From Acidovorax delafieldii 2AN (GTDB lineage: Bacteria > Pseudomonadota > Gammaproteobacteria > Burkholderiales > Burkholderiaceae_C), in contig NZ_ACQT01000001.1 in the NCBI RefSeq assembly GCF_000175235.1, forward strand, positions 1 through 64,000: DNA of 64,000 nt, written 5' to 3'. This document shows, piece by piece, positions 17,259-25,775 of this stretch. The position numbers and the translations under genes were made by a program. The notes beneath the pieces were generated by a model, which did no database searches, was not told where the DNA came from, and saw only the letters and a list, made by a program, of their open reading frames with translations. The first letter of the stretch is position 1. Each line of letters begins with the position of its first letter.

Positions 17259-17911
17259 GCTAGGTGATGGAGGTCAGGGAATCCACGGGGCGGGTTTGTT
17301 CGGACGGTGTTGACGCTCGGTGGAGCGTCAAGAAATCCCTTCCGGCTGGGGAATGCGTACCGCTAGGACGGTCATGTCGCGCAACAGACCATGGATGGGG
17401 CAATTTCATCGGGCGGCCAAAAGGCGTGTGAGGCAAGTCCATTTGAACTGGAAGAGCAGGCGTTGGCTACCCGTGGGATGGCCACAGGCCGGTGTCGAAC
17501 GAATCCACAACTATCCAAAAATGAACAGTAGATTTAATTGTACTGCGTTACGTTGTGATAAGTATCACTATCACAATACCAATATTTAATGCAGGAATAG
17601 AGCAGGGCACCCAAAAACAGCAAAAAATGCCAATGCAGTGTGCACACACTTCACAGCAGAGGCGCGCAGTTATTGGCATGTCAAGGAAAGAGGAGCCGCT
17701 TTCTCGCGGGAAAAGCTCCAGAGAGCGTCACCCAGCAGCGGTATGCACCCTCACTGACGTGAATGCGCCACTGTTCTTTGGCTTTTGCGTCCATGCCCCG
17801 GCGTCGGGGCCCAACTGCGAGCTCACACGGCGGGCGGCTTGTGCCGCAGGGGCACAGAGTTATCTGGCGTCGTCTACAGCGAACCTCATTCAGTTGTGGC
17901 AAACTGTCCCG
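17259..17911. other. Intergenic region between the recombinase and the ART module
   Basis: This 653-base stretch has no supported gene. It becomes AT-rich around 17520-17600, where a perfect operator-like inverted repeat lies (17553-17576). It probably holds the divergent promoters of the recombinase and of the downstream toxin module; any attachment site would also be expected near here. Confidence 0.4.
17553..17576. promoter_or_regulatory. Operator-like inverted repeat
   Basis: Arms TTGTGATA and TATCACAA are perfect inverted complements with an 8-base spacer, and an inner GTGATA/TATCAC pair is nested within it. It sits in AT-rich DNA about 290 bases before the recombinase start and about 340 before the 74-residue gene. 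It is a probable repressor-binding site; the protein that binds it is unknown. Confidence 0.45.
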
Positions 17912-18136
17912 ATGGTCAGCGCTGTCAAACCCTCCGCAAAACGCAGTGCGCGCAAGCACACGACGACGGTTGAGGCTGTCCCCCAGCCCAAGACAGGTGC
18001 GGCTGTAAAGCGCGTACAGGGAGCTGGCGGCTCCGACTTCAGGTTTCCGGCCCTCTCGGGCGCCGAAGCGGCTGCACTCATGAAAGCTGCCGGCATCGTG
18101 GACAACCACGGAAAGCTCACGAAGATGTACCGCTGA
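17912..18136 (+). CDS. Small protein preceding ART toxin (putative antitoxin)
   Basis: This 74-residue protein has a basic, disordered N-terminal half (KRSARKHTTT) and a conserved-looking C-terminus (FPALSGAEAAALMKAAGI, then GKLTKMYR). I chose ATG 17912 because the longer frame upstream has no protein-like sequence. The stop overlaps the ART start in a TGATG junction, so the two are translationally coupled, the classic arrangement of an antitoxin followed by its toxin. The antitoxin role is inferred from size and position only. Confidence 0.5.
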   Translation: MVSAVKPSAKRSARKHTTTVEAVPQPKTGAAVKRVQGAGGSDFRFPALSGAEAAALMKAAGIVDNHGKLTKMYR

Positions 18137-18867
18137 TGGGCCGGATCGTCCTGGCTTACCACGGATGCGACATTACGACCCGTGACGGGTTCGTCCGTGG
18201 CCAAATCACGCCGGAAATCTCAGAAAACCGGTACGACTGGCTAGGCAAAGGCCTCTACTTTTTCGAAGGCGATTGGAAGCGCGCATTAAATCTGGCCAAT
18301 TTCGCCCACAGCCATCCCGACCTATTCCTCACACAGAAACCGATTGCGACACCTGCCGTTGTCGGAACAGTCTTGGACGTTGATCGCTGGCTCGATCTAA
18401 CGACCCAGGAAGGAATCGAAGATTTCACGCGCGCCGCCGAGGCCGTTGTCAGAGGGAGTGCTGAAAACGGTGAGCCGCAGCCCGAAAACAAGGCAGCATA
18501 TGTCGGTGACAAGGACCTCTTGCACCGGGCGTTCGACAAAGCAGCCTGCGATATGGTTCATGCTTGGCGCGAAAGGGCATGCAAGGACGCTTTCCAAAGA
18601 ATGGACACAGCGTCCGTCGTCGCTTATGCGCCCTATCAGGCTGCCCGGGGTGCATACGAACAAGGTGAATAGGTTTCGGAAGGTAGCTCCATCTACGCCG
18701 ATACCCACATCCAAGTTGCTGTGAATGATCTGGCCTGCATCAAGGGGTGGTTTTTGGTGCCGGGGCACAAGCTTCTGAGTGACAGTGATTTGGCAAATGC
18801 CAAGACGGCATTAGAAGCTGCTGCGCAGCAACGGACTGCGGCAAAACCCCGGCGTAAACCGAAATAG
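18136..18867 (+). pseudogene. DUF3990/HYD1-like ADP-ribosyltransferase toxin interrupted by in-frame TAG
   Basis: The first 178 codons encode VLAYHGCD near the start, then DWLGKGLYFFEGDWKRAL (about 34-51) and PAVVGTVLDVDRWLDL (about 74-89). This is the layout of DUF3990-type ADP-ribosyltransferase folds. A TAG at 18670-18672 ends this frame, but the same frame continues with SEGSSIYADTHIQVAV and CIKGWF, which is exactly the C-terminal motif expected of the family, until TAG at 18865. The gene is therefore interrupted by one amber codon with no frameshift. The truncated product lacks the last conserved strand and is probably inactive, unless the amber is read through. It is coupled to the small upstream gene. 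Confidence 0.65.
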
Positions 18868-19226
18868 CCAATCCCGCCATGCCCGAGCCAATCGGGCATG
18901 GGGACCCCAGAGAAACAACCGTCTGAGACACGCCTCCGCACGCGTCCCGGCAAGACCACGGCTCCGCATGAATCGGTAGGGGTTGTTTTGGCACACGGTG
19001 TGAGATCGACGCCTTCAACAGGCGGAGAAGATGGGCGCCCCACCGAAACTGGTCCACCCAGCATTGGGCAGTCCAATCTCAGTGTGCAGTTGCACTGACG
19101 TAGGGCGATTCGGCCGACCTATCAACTTCAGTGACACGACCGCGGTCTGGCTGCGGGAATACCAGGGGAGGCCACCACCCCCTCCCCTGCACCGTCACGC
19201 CCAGGGTCAGAGACGAGTGGAGAAAC
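18868..19226. other. Spacer with hairpin between ART and HU remnants
   Basis: A perfect 10-bp stem (CCATGCCCGA / TCGGGCATGG, 18877-18886 and 18892-18901, 5-base loop) follows the ART gene by about 10 bases. It lacks a T-run, so it may be a terminator of weak type or an mRNA-stabilising hairpin. The rest holds nothing recognised. Confidence 0.4.
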
Positions 19227-19505
19227 TTAGGATTCGCCGACCACCGCCTTGAATTTCGCGCCGGGAATGAACTTAGGCACATTGGCTTCAGGAATGGACA
19301 AAGCCTCGCCTGTACGAGGATTCTTCCCAGTGCGGGCCGCGCGCTTCACGGCTTTAAAGGTGCCAAACCCAACCAGCTACACTGTGTCACCATTCTTGAC
19401 GGCATTTTGAATGGTGTCGATCAAGGTATTGAGAACAGCATCACATTGCATCTTGACCAAGCCGTTCTTCGCGTGAAGAGTATCAATCAGATCTGAGCGA
19501 TTCAT
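19227..19505 (-). pseudogene. HU/IHF-type DNA-binding protein interrupted by in-frame TAG
   Basis: ATG 19505 opens MNRSDLIDTLHAKNGL and continues to KNGDTV. A TAG at 19379-19377 interrupts the frame, which then continues without shift as [20 protein letters not shown], then [17 protein letters not shown], to TAA at 19227. This is a full-length HU-family protein (about 92 codons) with the DNA-binding arm intact. A glutamine is common at the interrupted position, so a single C-to-T change (CAG to TAG) is the simplest origin. HU proteins bend and compact DNA; this copy is likely inactive without amber suppression. Confidence 0.75.
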
Positions 19506-19778
19506 TTTGTTTCGCAGGTACCCCGGCAATTGCCAAGGCGGGATAGCACGGGCAACGTCAGTTGCCCCCATGGCCATGCGTCCTATACAAAGCTATCTTG
19601 GTTTCCAAAAATGAGCGGCAGACTTACCGCTCTTGCGAACCTGAATAATGCCTTAGCTGTCTGGCTTGTGAAAATTACGCAAATAGAAATTAAATTATTT
19701 TGCAGAAATAGAACAATAGCGCCTGCAATTGATTGCAATAGAAGTACCATTGCAATCAATCACTACGAAAGGCTAGTA

Positions 19779-20003
19779 ATGACTGGATTCATCACACGAG
19801 AAACAGCGGCCTACCAACTGAACGTTCCGATGCACCAACTGGATGCAATGATCGAGGCCGGTGAAATCGGATCGACAAAACAAGGCGGAGAGGTGTTGCT
19901 GGATCAGTTTGAAATCTCACGCCGCTCCGGATTCACCCAGGCAAACCAGGAACTGAGCCACACCCTGGAATGCATTGCAAAGTGTGAAGAAGGCCCCCTC
20001 TGA
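19779..20003 (+). CDS. Small MerR/excisionase-like helix-turn-helix protein
   Basis: I chose ATG 19779, which has GAAAGG seven bases upstream; the frame is open further upstream but that part has no protein character. The 74-residue product starts FITRETAAYQLNVPMHQLDA, a winged-helix pattern like MerR or excisionase N-termini, followed by AGEIGSTKQGGEVLL (the wing). It probably binds DNA as a small regulator of the plasmid backbone. A strong terminator follows at 20028. Confidence 0.5.
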   Translation: MTGFITRETAAYQLNVPMHQLDAMIEAGEIGSTKQGGEVLLDQFEISRRSGFTQANQELSHTLECIAKCEEGPL

Positions 20004-20027
20004 GAAAGTCCCTTCGCAATTAAATGA

Positions 20028-20051
20028 GCCACCTTGCAAGGTGGCTTTTTT
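20028..20051 (+). terminator. Rho-independent terminator
   Basis: A perfect 18-base palindrome (GCCACCTTGCAAGGTGGC) is followed by six T residues. It lies 25 bases after the small helix-turn-helix gene and ends at the stop of the convergent StbB-like gene. Confidence 0.85.
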
Positions 20052-20626
20052 CAGGTCAGTGCCTTTGCCAACCAGACCACCCTTTTGCCAGGCTTTACCG
20101 GGAGGTTGATCAGAGCACTTGGTCTGCTCTCTTCTACCAGAGGCACTTCATCAGGAACCGGCCTCTGAGCGACGGGCTCCTTTTCCACTACTGCAGCTGG
20201 CTTTGTCTTAATCCGGGCTGTGCTTTCTGAACTTACGCGGGCAGGTGGCGTAATCGGCTCCGAAATGGAAACTGCCGTTGCAGGAGCAGCCGCAGACTCA
20301 CTGCTTAGAGCGTTCAGCCCAATTGAAGCAAGAGATCGAATTCTTTCAGCCCGCAGTCTGGTCGGTGTTGAATTGCACAATGCGAGAAGCTCGGGGTATG
20401 CCTCATTGAAATAGACGGGGAACTTTAAAAACCCGCCTTGAAACGCATCGCCCCCTCCATGCCTATACCACGAGACGAAAGCCTTCATGCGGCCATCCTC
20501 AATCTGAAGACCGATGGAGGCTAAGGTCCGCAGTCGTTCAGATTGGACATTTCGTGGCAACGGCATGAGATACCACTGAAGGTCCATGAACGCTTCGTTC
20601 AGTTCGACTACGACCTTAATGCTCAA
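20051..20626 (-). CDS. StbB-like plasmid partition adaptor with internal duplication
   Basis: This 191-residue protein follows the ParM-like gene with an ATGA overlap. The first 110 residues contain two copies of a roughly 33-residue unit: ELNEAFMDL ... SERLRTLASIGL and YFNEAYPEL ... AERIRSLASIGL. The C-terminal half is proline- and alanine-rich and probably disordered, ending in a basic segment (KPGKRVVWLAKAL). Position directly after an actin-like gene and next to a repeat array fits the adaptor (ParR/StbB role) that links filaments to the centromere. The family assignment rests on context plus the duplicated motif. Confidence 0.5.
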   Translation of the reverse strand: MSIKVVVELNEAFMDLQWYLMPLPRNVQSERLRTLASIGLQIEDGRMKAFVSWYRHGGGDAFQGGFLKFPVYFNEAYPELLALCNSTPTRLRAERIRSLASIGLNALSSESAAAPATAVSISEPITPPARVSSESTARIKTKPAAVVEKEPVAQRPVPDEVPLVEESRPSALINLPVKPGKRVVWLAKALT

Positions 20627-21620
20627 TTGATGCTTCCCAACAGCCAGAAACCACGGGCATTCGACAAGACAGATTCTTTCGGAGAAACAACCTTCAGACG
20701 CGGGAATGCATCCTGGATGATGTCACGGAAGAAGTCAGCACCACCCCCAGTCAGAACAACGATGTCGGGCGACATTTTTTCGTTCCGAAGAGATTTCTGA
20801 ATCGAGTTGGCAATGGTGGATGACATGCTTTCGCCAGCACGTTTCAAGTAAGGCCCGAAATCGACCCTTTGTCCCATCATCAGAATGCTGGTTATGCCTG
20901 CACGAACGGCATTTTCCAGAGCCTCAACAGTGGGCTTTGCACCGTAATCTTGGGCAATGAGGAGTCCCGCCTGTTCCAGCAGGACTGAGGATGCCTTCAG
21001 GCTGGTATCGCTGGATTGTCGGTGAAACTCGCCATTGCTCACCAGTACCCAGTCCAGAGAGAAGAATCCGGGGTCCACAACAAGGATTCGTGCTTCCTCG
21101 TCAATATCGCCGTCCTCACCTTGGCTCTCATCTTGATTGACCATATCGAAGAGTCCGCCAATAGGTTGGGCCACTACCTTAACCGATGCCGCCTCAACCG
21201 TCCGTTTTGGTGTGATCTTACGCTTGCCCGTAAATTGCTTTTCCAACGCTTTACGACGGGATTCATCTTGGTACTGCGACACAGGGAGTCCCGTGACAAG
21301 CACATCAATTTCGGTCGCGCTGGTCAGCAGTAACCCGGCATGAAACAAAGCTTTGTAGGAGTCTGTTCCGGTGTAATCAGCATGGAGCGAACGCTCCCAC
21401 ATTTCTGCTCTGTCACTGGAAACGCCCGCGATAAACGGCTCGTCGCCAACCAGCACATGCAGAAAACATCCTGCGCTTTGCCGTCAAACCGCCCGCCAAA
21501 GCGATCTGCAGGGGCAGCACCAGCGGGGCGAATTGCCGTTTGCATCCCTTGCTCCGGCTCACCGTACGCAATCTTGATGTTTGAGTACCCGATGTCCTGT
21601 CCGACTACGTATATTGCAAT
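20623..21620 (-). pseudogene. ParM/StbA-like plasmid segregation actin with apparent frameshift and no canonical start
   Basis: Two frames together make one actin-like protein. The N-terminal part (minus strand from about 21620) reads AIYVVGQDIGYSNIKIAYG, the phosphate-1 motif of ParM/StbA proteins, through PADRFGGRFDGKAQDVF. The C-terminal part, in another frame from about 21456, reads LVGDEPFIAGVSSDRAEMW, then ILVVDPGFFSLDWVLV (phosphate 2) and DIVVLTGGGADFF (adenosine motif). A one-base deletion between about 21480 and 21450 would explain the shift. The N-terminal frame has a stop (TAA) just upstream and only ATT at 21618-21620 as a plausible start. Either the gene is decayed or it uses a rare start plus a frameshift. 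It is normally the filament motor of plasmid segregation. Confidence 0.6.
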
Positions 21621-21877
21621 TTCTTTGCCGGTTTAAAGCCCAGAATTGTAATGCAATTATTTTGTGCAATTGCAAATGATGCAAAAATTGTATTCTTCCA
21701 GTCGTTGCCTAGTAGCACCTCAGTAGCACGCTAGTATCAGGCCAGCGCTTCGACGGTAAGGCGTGCGATCTGGCCAGCGTAGGCAATTGCGCCTCGGATG
21801 AAGGCAAAAGGGGGGCCGTTTGCCCTCATAACAAACAGGCGGCTAGGCTCGCAATTTTTCAAATTTCACCCCCCACC

Positions 21878-22157
21878 TTCACCGCGTTAACGGGCGAATC
21901 TGGGGTCTCGGCTGTTTTACCCCACATTCACCGCGTAAGCGGGCGAATCTGGGGGGTCACATTCGGGCTGAGAGGCCGCATGGGCGCTTACGAGGACGCG
22001 GCAGCAGTTGCAGAATCTGCCCCCCCAGATTCGCCCGCTAACGCGGTGAATGTGGGGGGTCGAACATTTTTGGATTATTGGCTTCTGCCATGATGCGTTC
22101 ACCGCGTTAGCGGGCGAATCTGGGGGGGTACATTCGCCCGCTAACGCGGTGAACACC
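21878..22157. repeat. Array of five ~28-bp repeats in both orientations (partition centromere or origin of transfer)
   Basis: Copies of TTCACCGCGTTARCGGGCG followed by AATCTGGGG lie at 21878-21905 (+), 21927-21957 (+), 22021-22060 (-), 22098-22128 (+) and 22130-22157 (-). A partial copy lies near 22224-22250. Copies 4 and 5 face each other almost back to back. The array lies between the ParM-like gene and the MobI-like gene, in a 660-base gene-free stretch (21621-22280). This placement fits the centromere of an actin-type partition system, or repeats forming an origin of transfer. Part of the remaining stretch is AT-rich (21640-21690). Confidence 0.75.
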
Positions 22158-22280
22158 AAAAAAGCGTGATGGATGCTCGATACTTTTTCGACACCCTCAT
22201 CTAACGGGCAGGAGCAATCCTCAGGGCGAATGTGGAGTCCAGGTTCGCCCTCAGTAATACGGCGTATGTGGGGGGTAAAA

Positions 22281-22724
22281 ATGGGTGACATGGATGAGTG
22301 CATCAAGAACATCGAATCGTGCATAGATGATCTGCACAGCTTGGCCTACAACGTGGCTGACAGGTACTGGTTGTTCGTGAACGAACATGAGAGCAAGAAT
22401 ACTGGAACGGACTCCTACAGCAACCTTGAGCTGACATGCGGGAAGAAGGGCAACCACTTAAAGGTCAGGTGGCAGGCAATCGAATGGCATGGAAGAAAGA
22501 ACGCCCGCTCCAGAATTCGATTGCCAATTGCTCGCGATGAAGAATACATGACCTACCAGAAATCTGTATTGAAGAGCAAAGCAAAGGACTGGGAATGGCC
22601 GATGGTCAAGGAAACGGAATTGCAGTTGCAATCAATTAGGCGGCAAGCCCACCACCTTTTTCGTTCGAACATGAGTATTCGAAGCGCGAAACAAGTTCGA
22701 CGCGTATTGGAAGCAAAACATTAA
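22281..22724 (+). CDS. MobI-like conjugative transfer protein
   Basis: ATG 22281 follows GGGGG by a few bases; upstream codons of the same frame run through the repeat array and are not coding. The 147-residue product has an N-terminal helix with LAYNVADRYWLFVNE, a central beta part (YSNLELTCGKKGNHLKVRWQ, AIEWHG) and a C-terminal helix (WEWPMVKETELQLQSIRRQA). The pattern resembles the MobI family, an accessory DNA-processing factor for conjugation known from IncA/C- and SXT-type elements, where the origin of transfer lies next to mobI. Here the repeat array is directly upstream, which fits. The assignment is by eye; I am only moderately sure. Confidence 0.5.
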   Translation: MGDMDECIKNIESCIDDLHSLAYNVADRYWLFVNEHESKNTGTDSYSNLELTCGKKGNHLKVRWQAIEWHGRKNARSRIRLPIARDEEYMTYQKSVLKSKAKDWEWPMVKETELQLQSIRRQAHHLFRSNMSIRSAKQVRRVLEAKH

Positions 22725-24207
22725 GAGCCCGCTCAATAAGCAGGACTTGGCTGTTCTCATGCAGGGAGGAAATCCCATTCCTCCTTTTCAATCCCGCTGG
22801 CAAAAAGCTGCCGCTCCTCGCCTTGTGAATACGCAAAGGTCCCTCTGCCTATGTGCAAGGGCCTTTTGGCTTAACTGGGCCGGGAATATCCCCGCATTCA
22901 ACCTGTATTCGAGGGTCAGGCCAGCCTGGCAATTGAAACCATCTCCGTAGGGCTTCACCCTTCCGAAATTCATTCCAACCTGCCTAGGCGGTTGTGGGCG
23001 CAACGAATGAAACCTTGCACTGGTTAAACACCCCAGCCTTTGGCGACCCCGGAATTCAATCCCCAGTGTTCGCGGCCCCGCGTAAAATTTGTTTGCCTGC
23101 ACAGGGGCGCTTCGCTTCACCGACCCCGGGATTTGTAGAAAATTAACATTCACGGCAGTCCTGGCTTTGGGTGCAACTGGTGAATCAGATCCAATCAACC
23201 AGAAGCGTAAACGCGCCTGCTTGGCCTCTCCCTCCCGCATAACACCCGTCCTAGACGAACCGAGTCGGCTTTACTCATAGTTCAGTAGTAATGGCCGAAG
23301 GCTGTATGAAGCCCGTTGAATCATCGCGGCGGGGGATGCGTTCACGGCCTTCGATGTATTTCGGCCCATCGTTCCCCCCACGAATCGCCTTTCTCGCGGA
23401 CTTTTGAGGAATTTAGACCCCGTTTGTCTCTTTCCTCTCCCCCCGGTCTTCCTGGCTCCTGAATTTGCATCTGTTTTCCGGGCCTCTTGTTCCTTGGTTC
23501 TTGTCTTTTTCCCGGTTTGCATGTCCCCCGCGCTCGAATTGCCTTGAATACCTCATGACCTCGGCTGAAAACTTGCATTTCTCCCGGCCTTTCGCGTCAT
23601 TTGGGGTGTTTCTTCGCGCATAAAACCGAAATTCGCGGTTGCAACCCCGGGGAAGTTGGATTTCGCTAGCTTCCTGGCCATTCCTCTCCCCGGTCCCACC
23701 CTTGCCCCCTCCTTCACGCACTCGACGTACACCCGGATTTCGGAAAACCAACTCGGGTCTAAGCCATTTCTTATCCTGGAAAGCTCGCTGAATGCCTCGC
23801 CAAACGCGCCCAAGTGTGAATTAGTCGAAATTCTGGCCTTTTGTACTGGGAGGGGTGTCTGAACCCCAAAAATGCGCCACATCTGTAGTGCGAAGCACTC
23901 AAGAAAAAAACAGGCCTGATTGACGGCGATAGGTCCACCTGCCAAGGTCATGTAATATAAATATTGGCCACAACTTTGAAAACGAGGAAAAACAAGTGAT
24001 GACGGAGGAAGCTTCCGAGAACATCGACCTGCCACGACATTCCCCACCCGCAATGTGGCCGAATAAACGTTCAGTCTTGGTAGACGCAGGCCTGCCAATG
24101 TAGACCAGGCGTGGCGATTTCGTGCTCCAAACGCTTGGTTTATCGCTCTCTTTCTGAGGACAGTACCATTCAACATCGGTGCCACTTTTTTGGCAAAGGA
24201 AAGTGAA
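22725..24207. other. Gene-poor stretch
   Basis: Apart from the two terminators, about 1.4 kb holds no gene I can support. Open minus-strand frames (for example 23553-24296, and 22788-23240) have odd composition, no start signal and no family features. The stretch may contain decayed genes or an origin of transfer linked to the MobI-like gene, but I see no clear structure. Confidence 0.35.
22766..22788 (+). terminator. Rho-independent terminator after MobI-like gene
   Basis: Stem GGAGGAA / TTCCTCC with a 5-base loop is followed by TTTT, 42 bases after the MobI-like stop. A second weaker hairpin (AAAGG ... AGGGCCTTT then T-run) lies at 22835-22867. Confidence 0.8.
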
Positions 24208-24327
24208 ATGGAAATTCTTGTTCTGAGCATCATTGCCGGCTTGATAACTATCGCAGGGCTGTGGATCGCCAGTCGCGACACGAAGCCAACGGACAATCAC
24301 ACCGACAGCCAAAACCCCAAGGTTTGA
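24208..24327 (+). CDS. Very small single-span membrane protein
   Basis: A 39-residue peptide starts at ATG 24208 with AAAGGAAAG just upstream. Residues 2-20 form one hydrophobic helix (EILVLSIIAGLITIAGLWI) followed by a polar tail (SRDTKPTDNHTD). Size, start signal and helix make a real small membrane peptide plausible. It could be a toxin-like or regulatory peptide; no partner is visible. Confidence 0.4.
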   Translation: MEILVLSIIAGLITIAGLWIASRDTKPTDNHTDSQNPKV

Positions 24328-25122
24328 GTTGGACTCCTTCACGGGCAACTCCTCATACCTCAAGATCCGGGGCACGATTCAGTGCGGCTACGGGTTTCTA
24401 TCGGCCAGCCGCTCCCCGGGCGACGGCGTCACGACCTGAGAACATTGCCCCTCGCGCGCAGGCCTCTTCCCCAAGCCTTCAAACTGGAAGACTTCGGAAA
24501 GAAGGTTTCTTCCTTCGAGGGTGTAATGCTTTGGAACGGTGCGACAGCCCAGCATGAGCACCCAGTTGACACAACTCACCGCGCGATACGGGCCCTCCCT
24601 CCGTGTGGGCGGAGAAAACCTTCGCCGTGTCCGAGTTCAACCGTGCCGGCAACACCATCGTGGGCATGTCCGCCGCAGCAGGGGCCTCCAATGTCAGGGT
24701 TCTGTCCCGAATGCTCGGTTCTCAGCCGCTTCGGCGCCGAAATCTGGTCGATCAAGAGTAACTGTCACATTTTGATGAAATCCTGCAACCCTGAGGGCCA
24801 AACGCACCCGTTGGTCACATGCCCCCCTGGCAGAACCTCCCAAGCCCCTTCCTGAGGCCTGCGGAGGCTTTGCGGGCTCCTTTGAGGGAATGGCTGGAAG
24901 CCAATTCTTGATTTCTCCCTCCGGGACAAGCCCGACTGGGGCTCATTCCGGCTTTTCATAACCCAAGCCCCTCCCTTGCTGCAAAGCACAGGGGTGGTTC
25001 CCGAGTTCCGTCACAGCACCGCAGAGGCTTCGGATAGCAAAATCCCTCCTTTGGGATCGGTTTGCTACCATGCTCGCTCTACACCGCCCACTCGGTATCG
25101 GGCCCGTTCAGGAGATGTTGAA
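24328..25122. other. Gene-poor stretch
   Basis: No supported gene. A plus-strand open region around 24557-24770 has start-like sequence MSTQLTQLTARYG, then loses protein character; it may be a frameshifted remnant that I cannot name. Confidence 0.3.
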
Positions 25123-25305
25123 GTGACATCCGCAACCCCTTCTCTGCAGCTACGCCGCATTTTCCGCGACAGCCTCAGGCTGTACTTCGCGCCACTGGCG
25201 GGTGCCTACAAGGGCATCAAGGTTGAACTGCGGCGTGTCGATCTCGAGATTGCGCGCGGCCGAGATGCTCAAATCCAGCAAAGCAAGACCCCTCCGCGTG
25301 CTTAG
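25123..25305 (+). CDS. Small hypothetical protein
   Basis: The GTG start at 25123 has GGAG nine bases upstream. The 60-residue product has a helix-rich pattern with SLRLYFAPLAGAYKGIKVEL, then RRVDLEIARGRD. The look is of a small conserved plasmid protein with an amphipathic helix. No named family is recognised. Codon use is regular and GC-rich compared with the flanking non-coding DNA. Confidence 0.5.
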   Translation: MTSATPSLQLRRIFRDSLRLYFAPLAGAYKGIKVELRRVDLEIARGRDAQIQQSKTPPRA

Positions 25306-25508
25306 TCAGCCAGGCCGCCGTCCTCGGATGGGGCTTTCCCAGGCGTCCTGCAGTTAGTTTTGGAAATCTTTCTGCTGTGGCGCGTAATGCCCCAGACTTT
25401 GAAACGGCAGCTGGGCGGCATCCCCGGGCGAAATCAGCAAAATGCACTCGCAAGAGCAAGCTCAACCCGAAAGGGCTTCGTGCCCTTAGTCGCATTCTGG
25501 AGAAATCA

Positions 25509-25775
25509 ATGCCCGAACTCATAGAAGTCGGCCGCACGCAGGACGCAACGTTCGATGTGACCAGGGGAGCAGTTAAAGCCCTGGCGAGGGAGCTGGATGT
25601 GAGCGAGACACAGGTTGTGCACATGGCCTTGCCGAAGTTTGCGGCCGATGTTCTGCCCGCCTACGAGCCGGATGACGGCCCGCTGACCGCCAAGCAAGTC
25701 GATGCGCTGCGCAATGACGCTGCCCAGTATTTGCCCAAAGGCAAAGCCCTCGCCAGCGAAGCTTTGTTCTCATGA
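25509..25775 (+). CDS. Small antitoxin-like / ribbon-helix-helix-type protein
   Basis: ATG 25509 has GGAG six bases upstream. The 88-residue product has an N-terminal strand-helix-helix region (RTQDATFDVTRGAVKALARE, LDVSETQVVHMALPKFA) typical of small ribbon-helix-helix DNA-binding proteins, and a C-terminal helix (LTAKQVDALRNDAAQYL). Many such proteins are antitoxins, but no toxin gene directly follows. The first 44 codons of the longer open frame do not look coding. It could be an orphan regulator of the plasmid. Confidence 0.55.
   Translation: MPELIEVGRTQDATFDVTRGAVKALARELDVSETQVVHMALPKFAADVLPAYEPDDGPLTAKQVDALRNDAAQYLPKGKALASEALFS

Noticed and set aside
21878-22157. Possible CRISPR array
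   Set aside because: The repeats face both directions, spacing is uneven, and no cas genes are near. A partition or transfer site fits better.
23553-24296. 247-codon minus-strand open frame in the gene-poor stretch
   Set aside because: No ribosome-binding site or recognisable domain, unusual composition; overlaps the small membrane peptide on the other strand.
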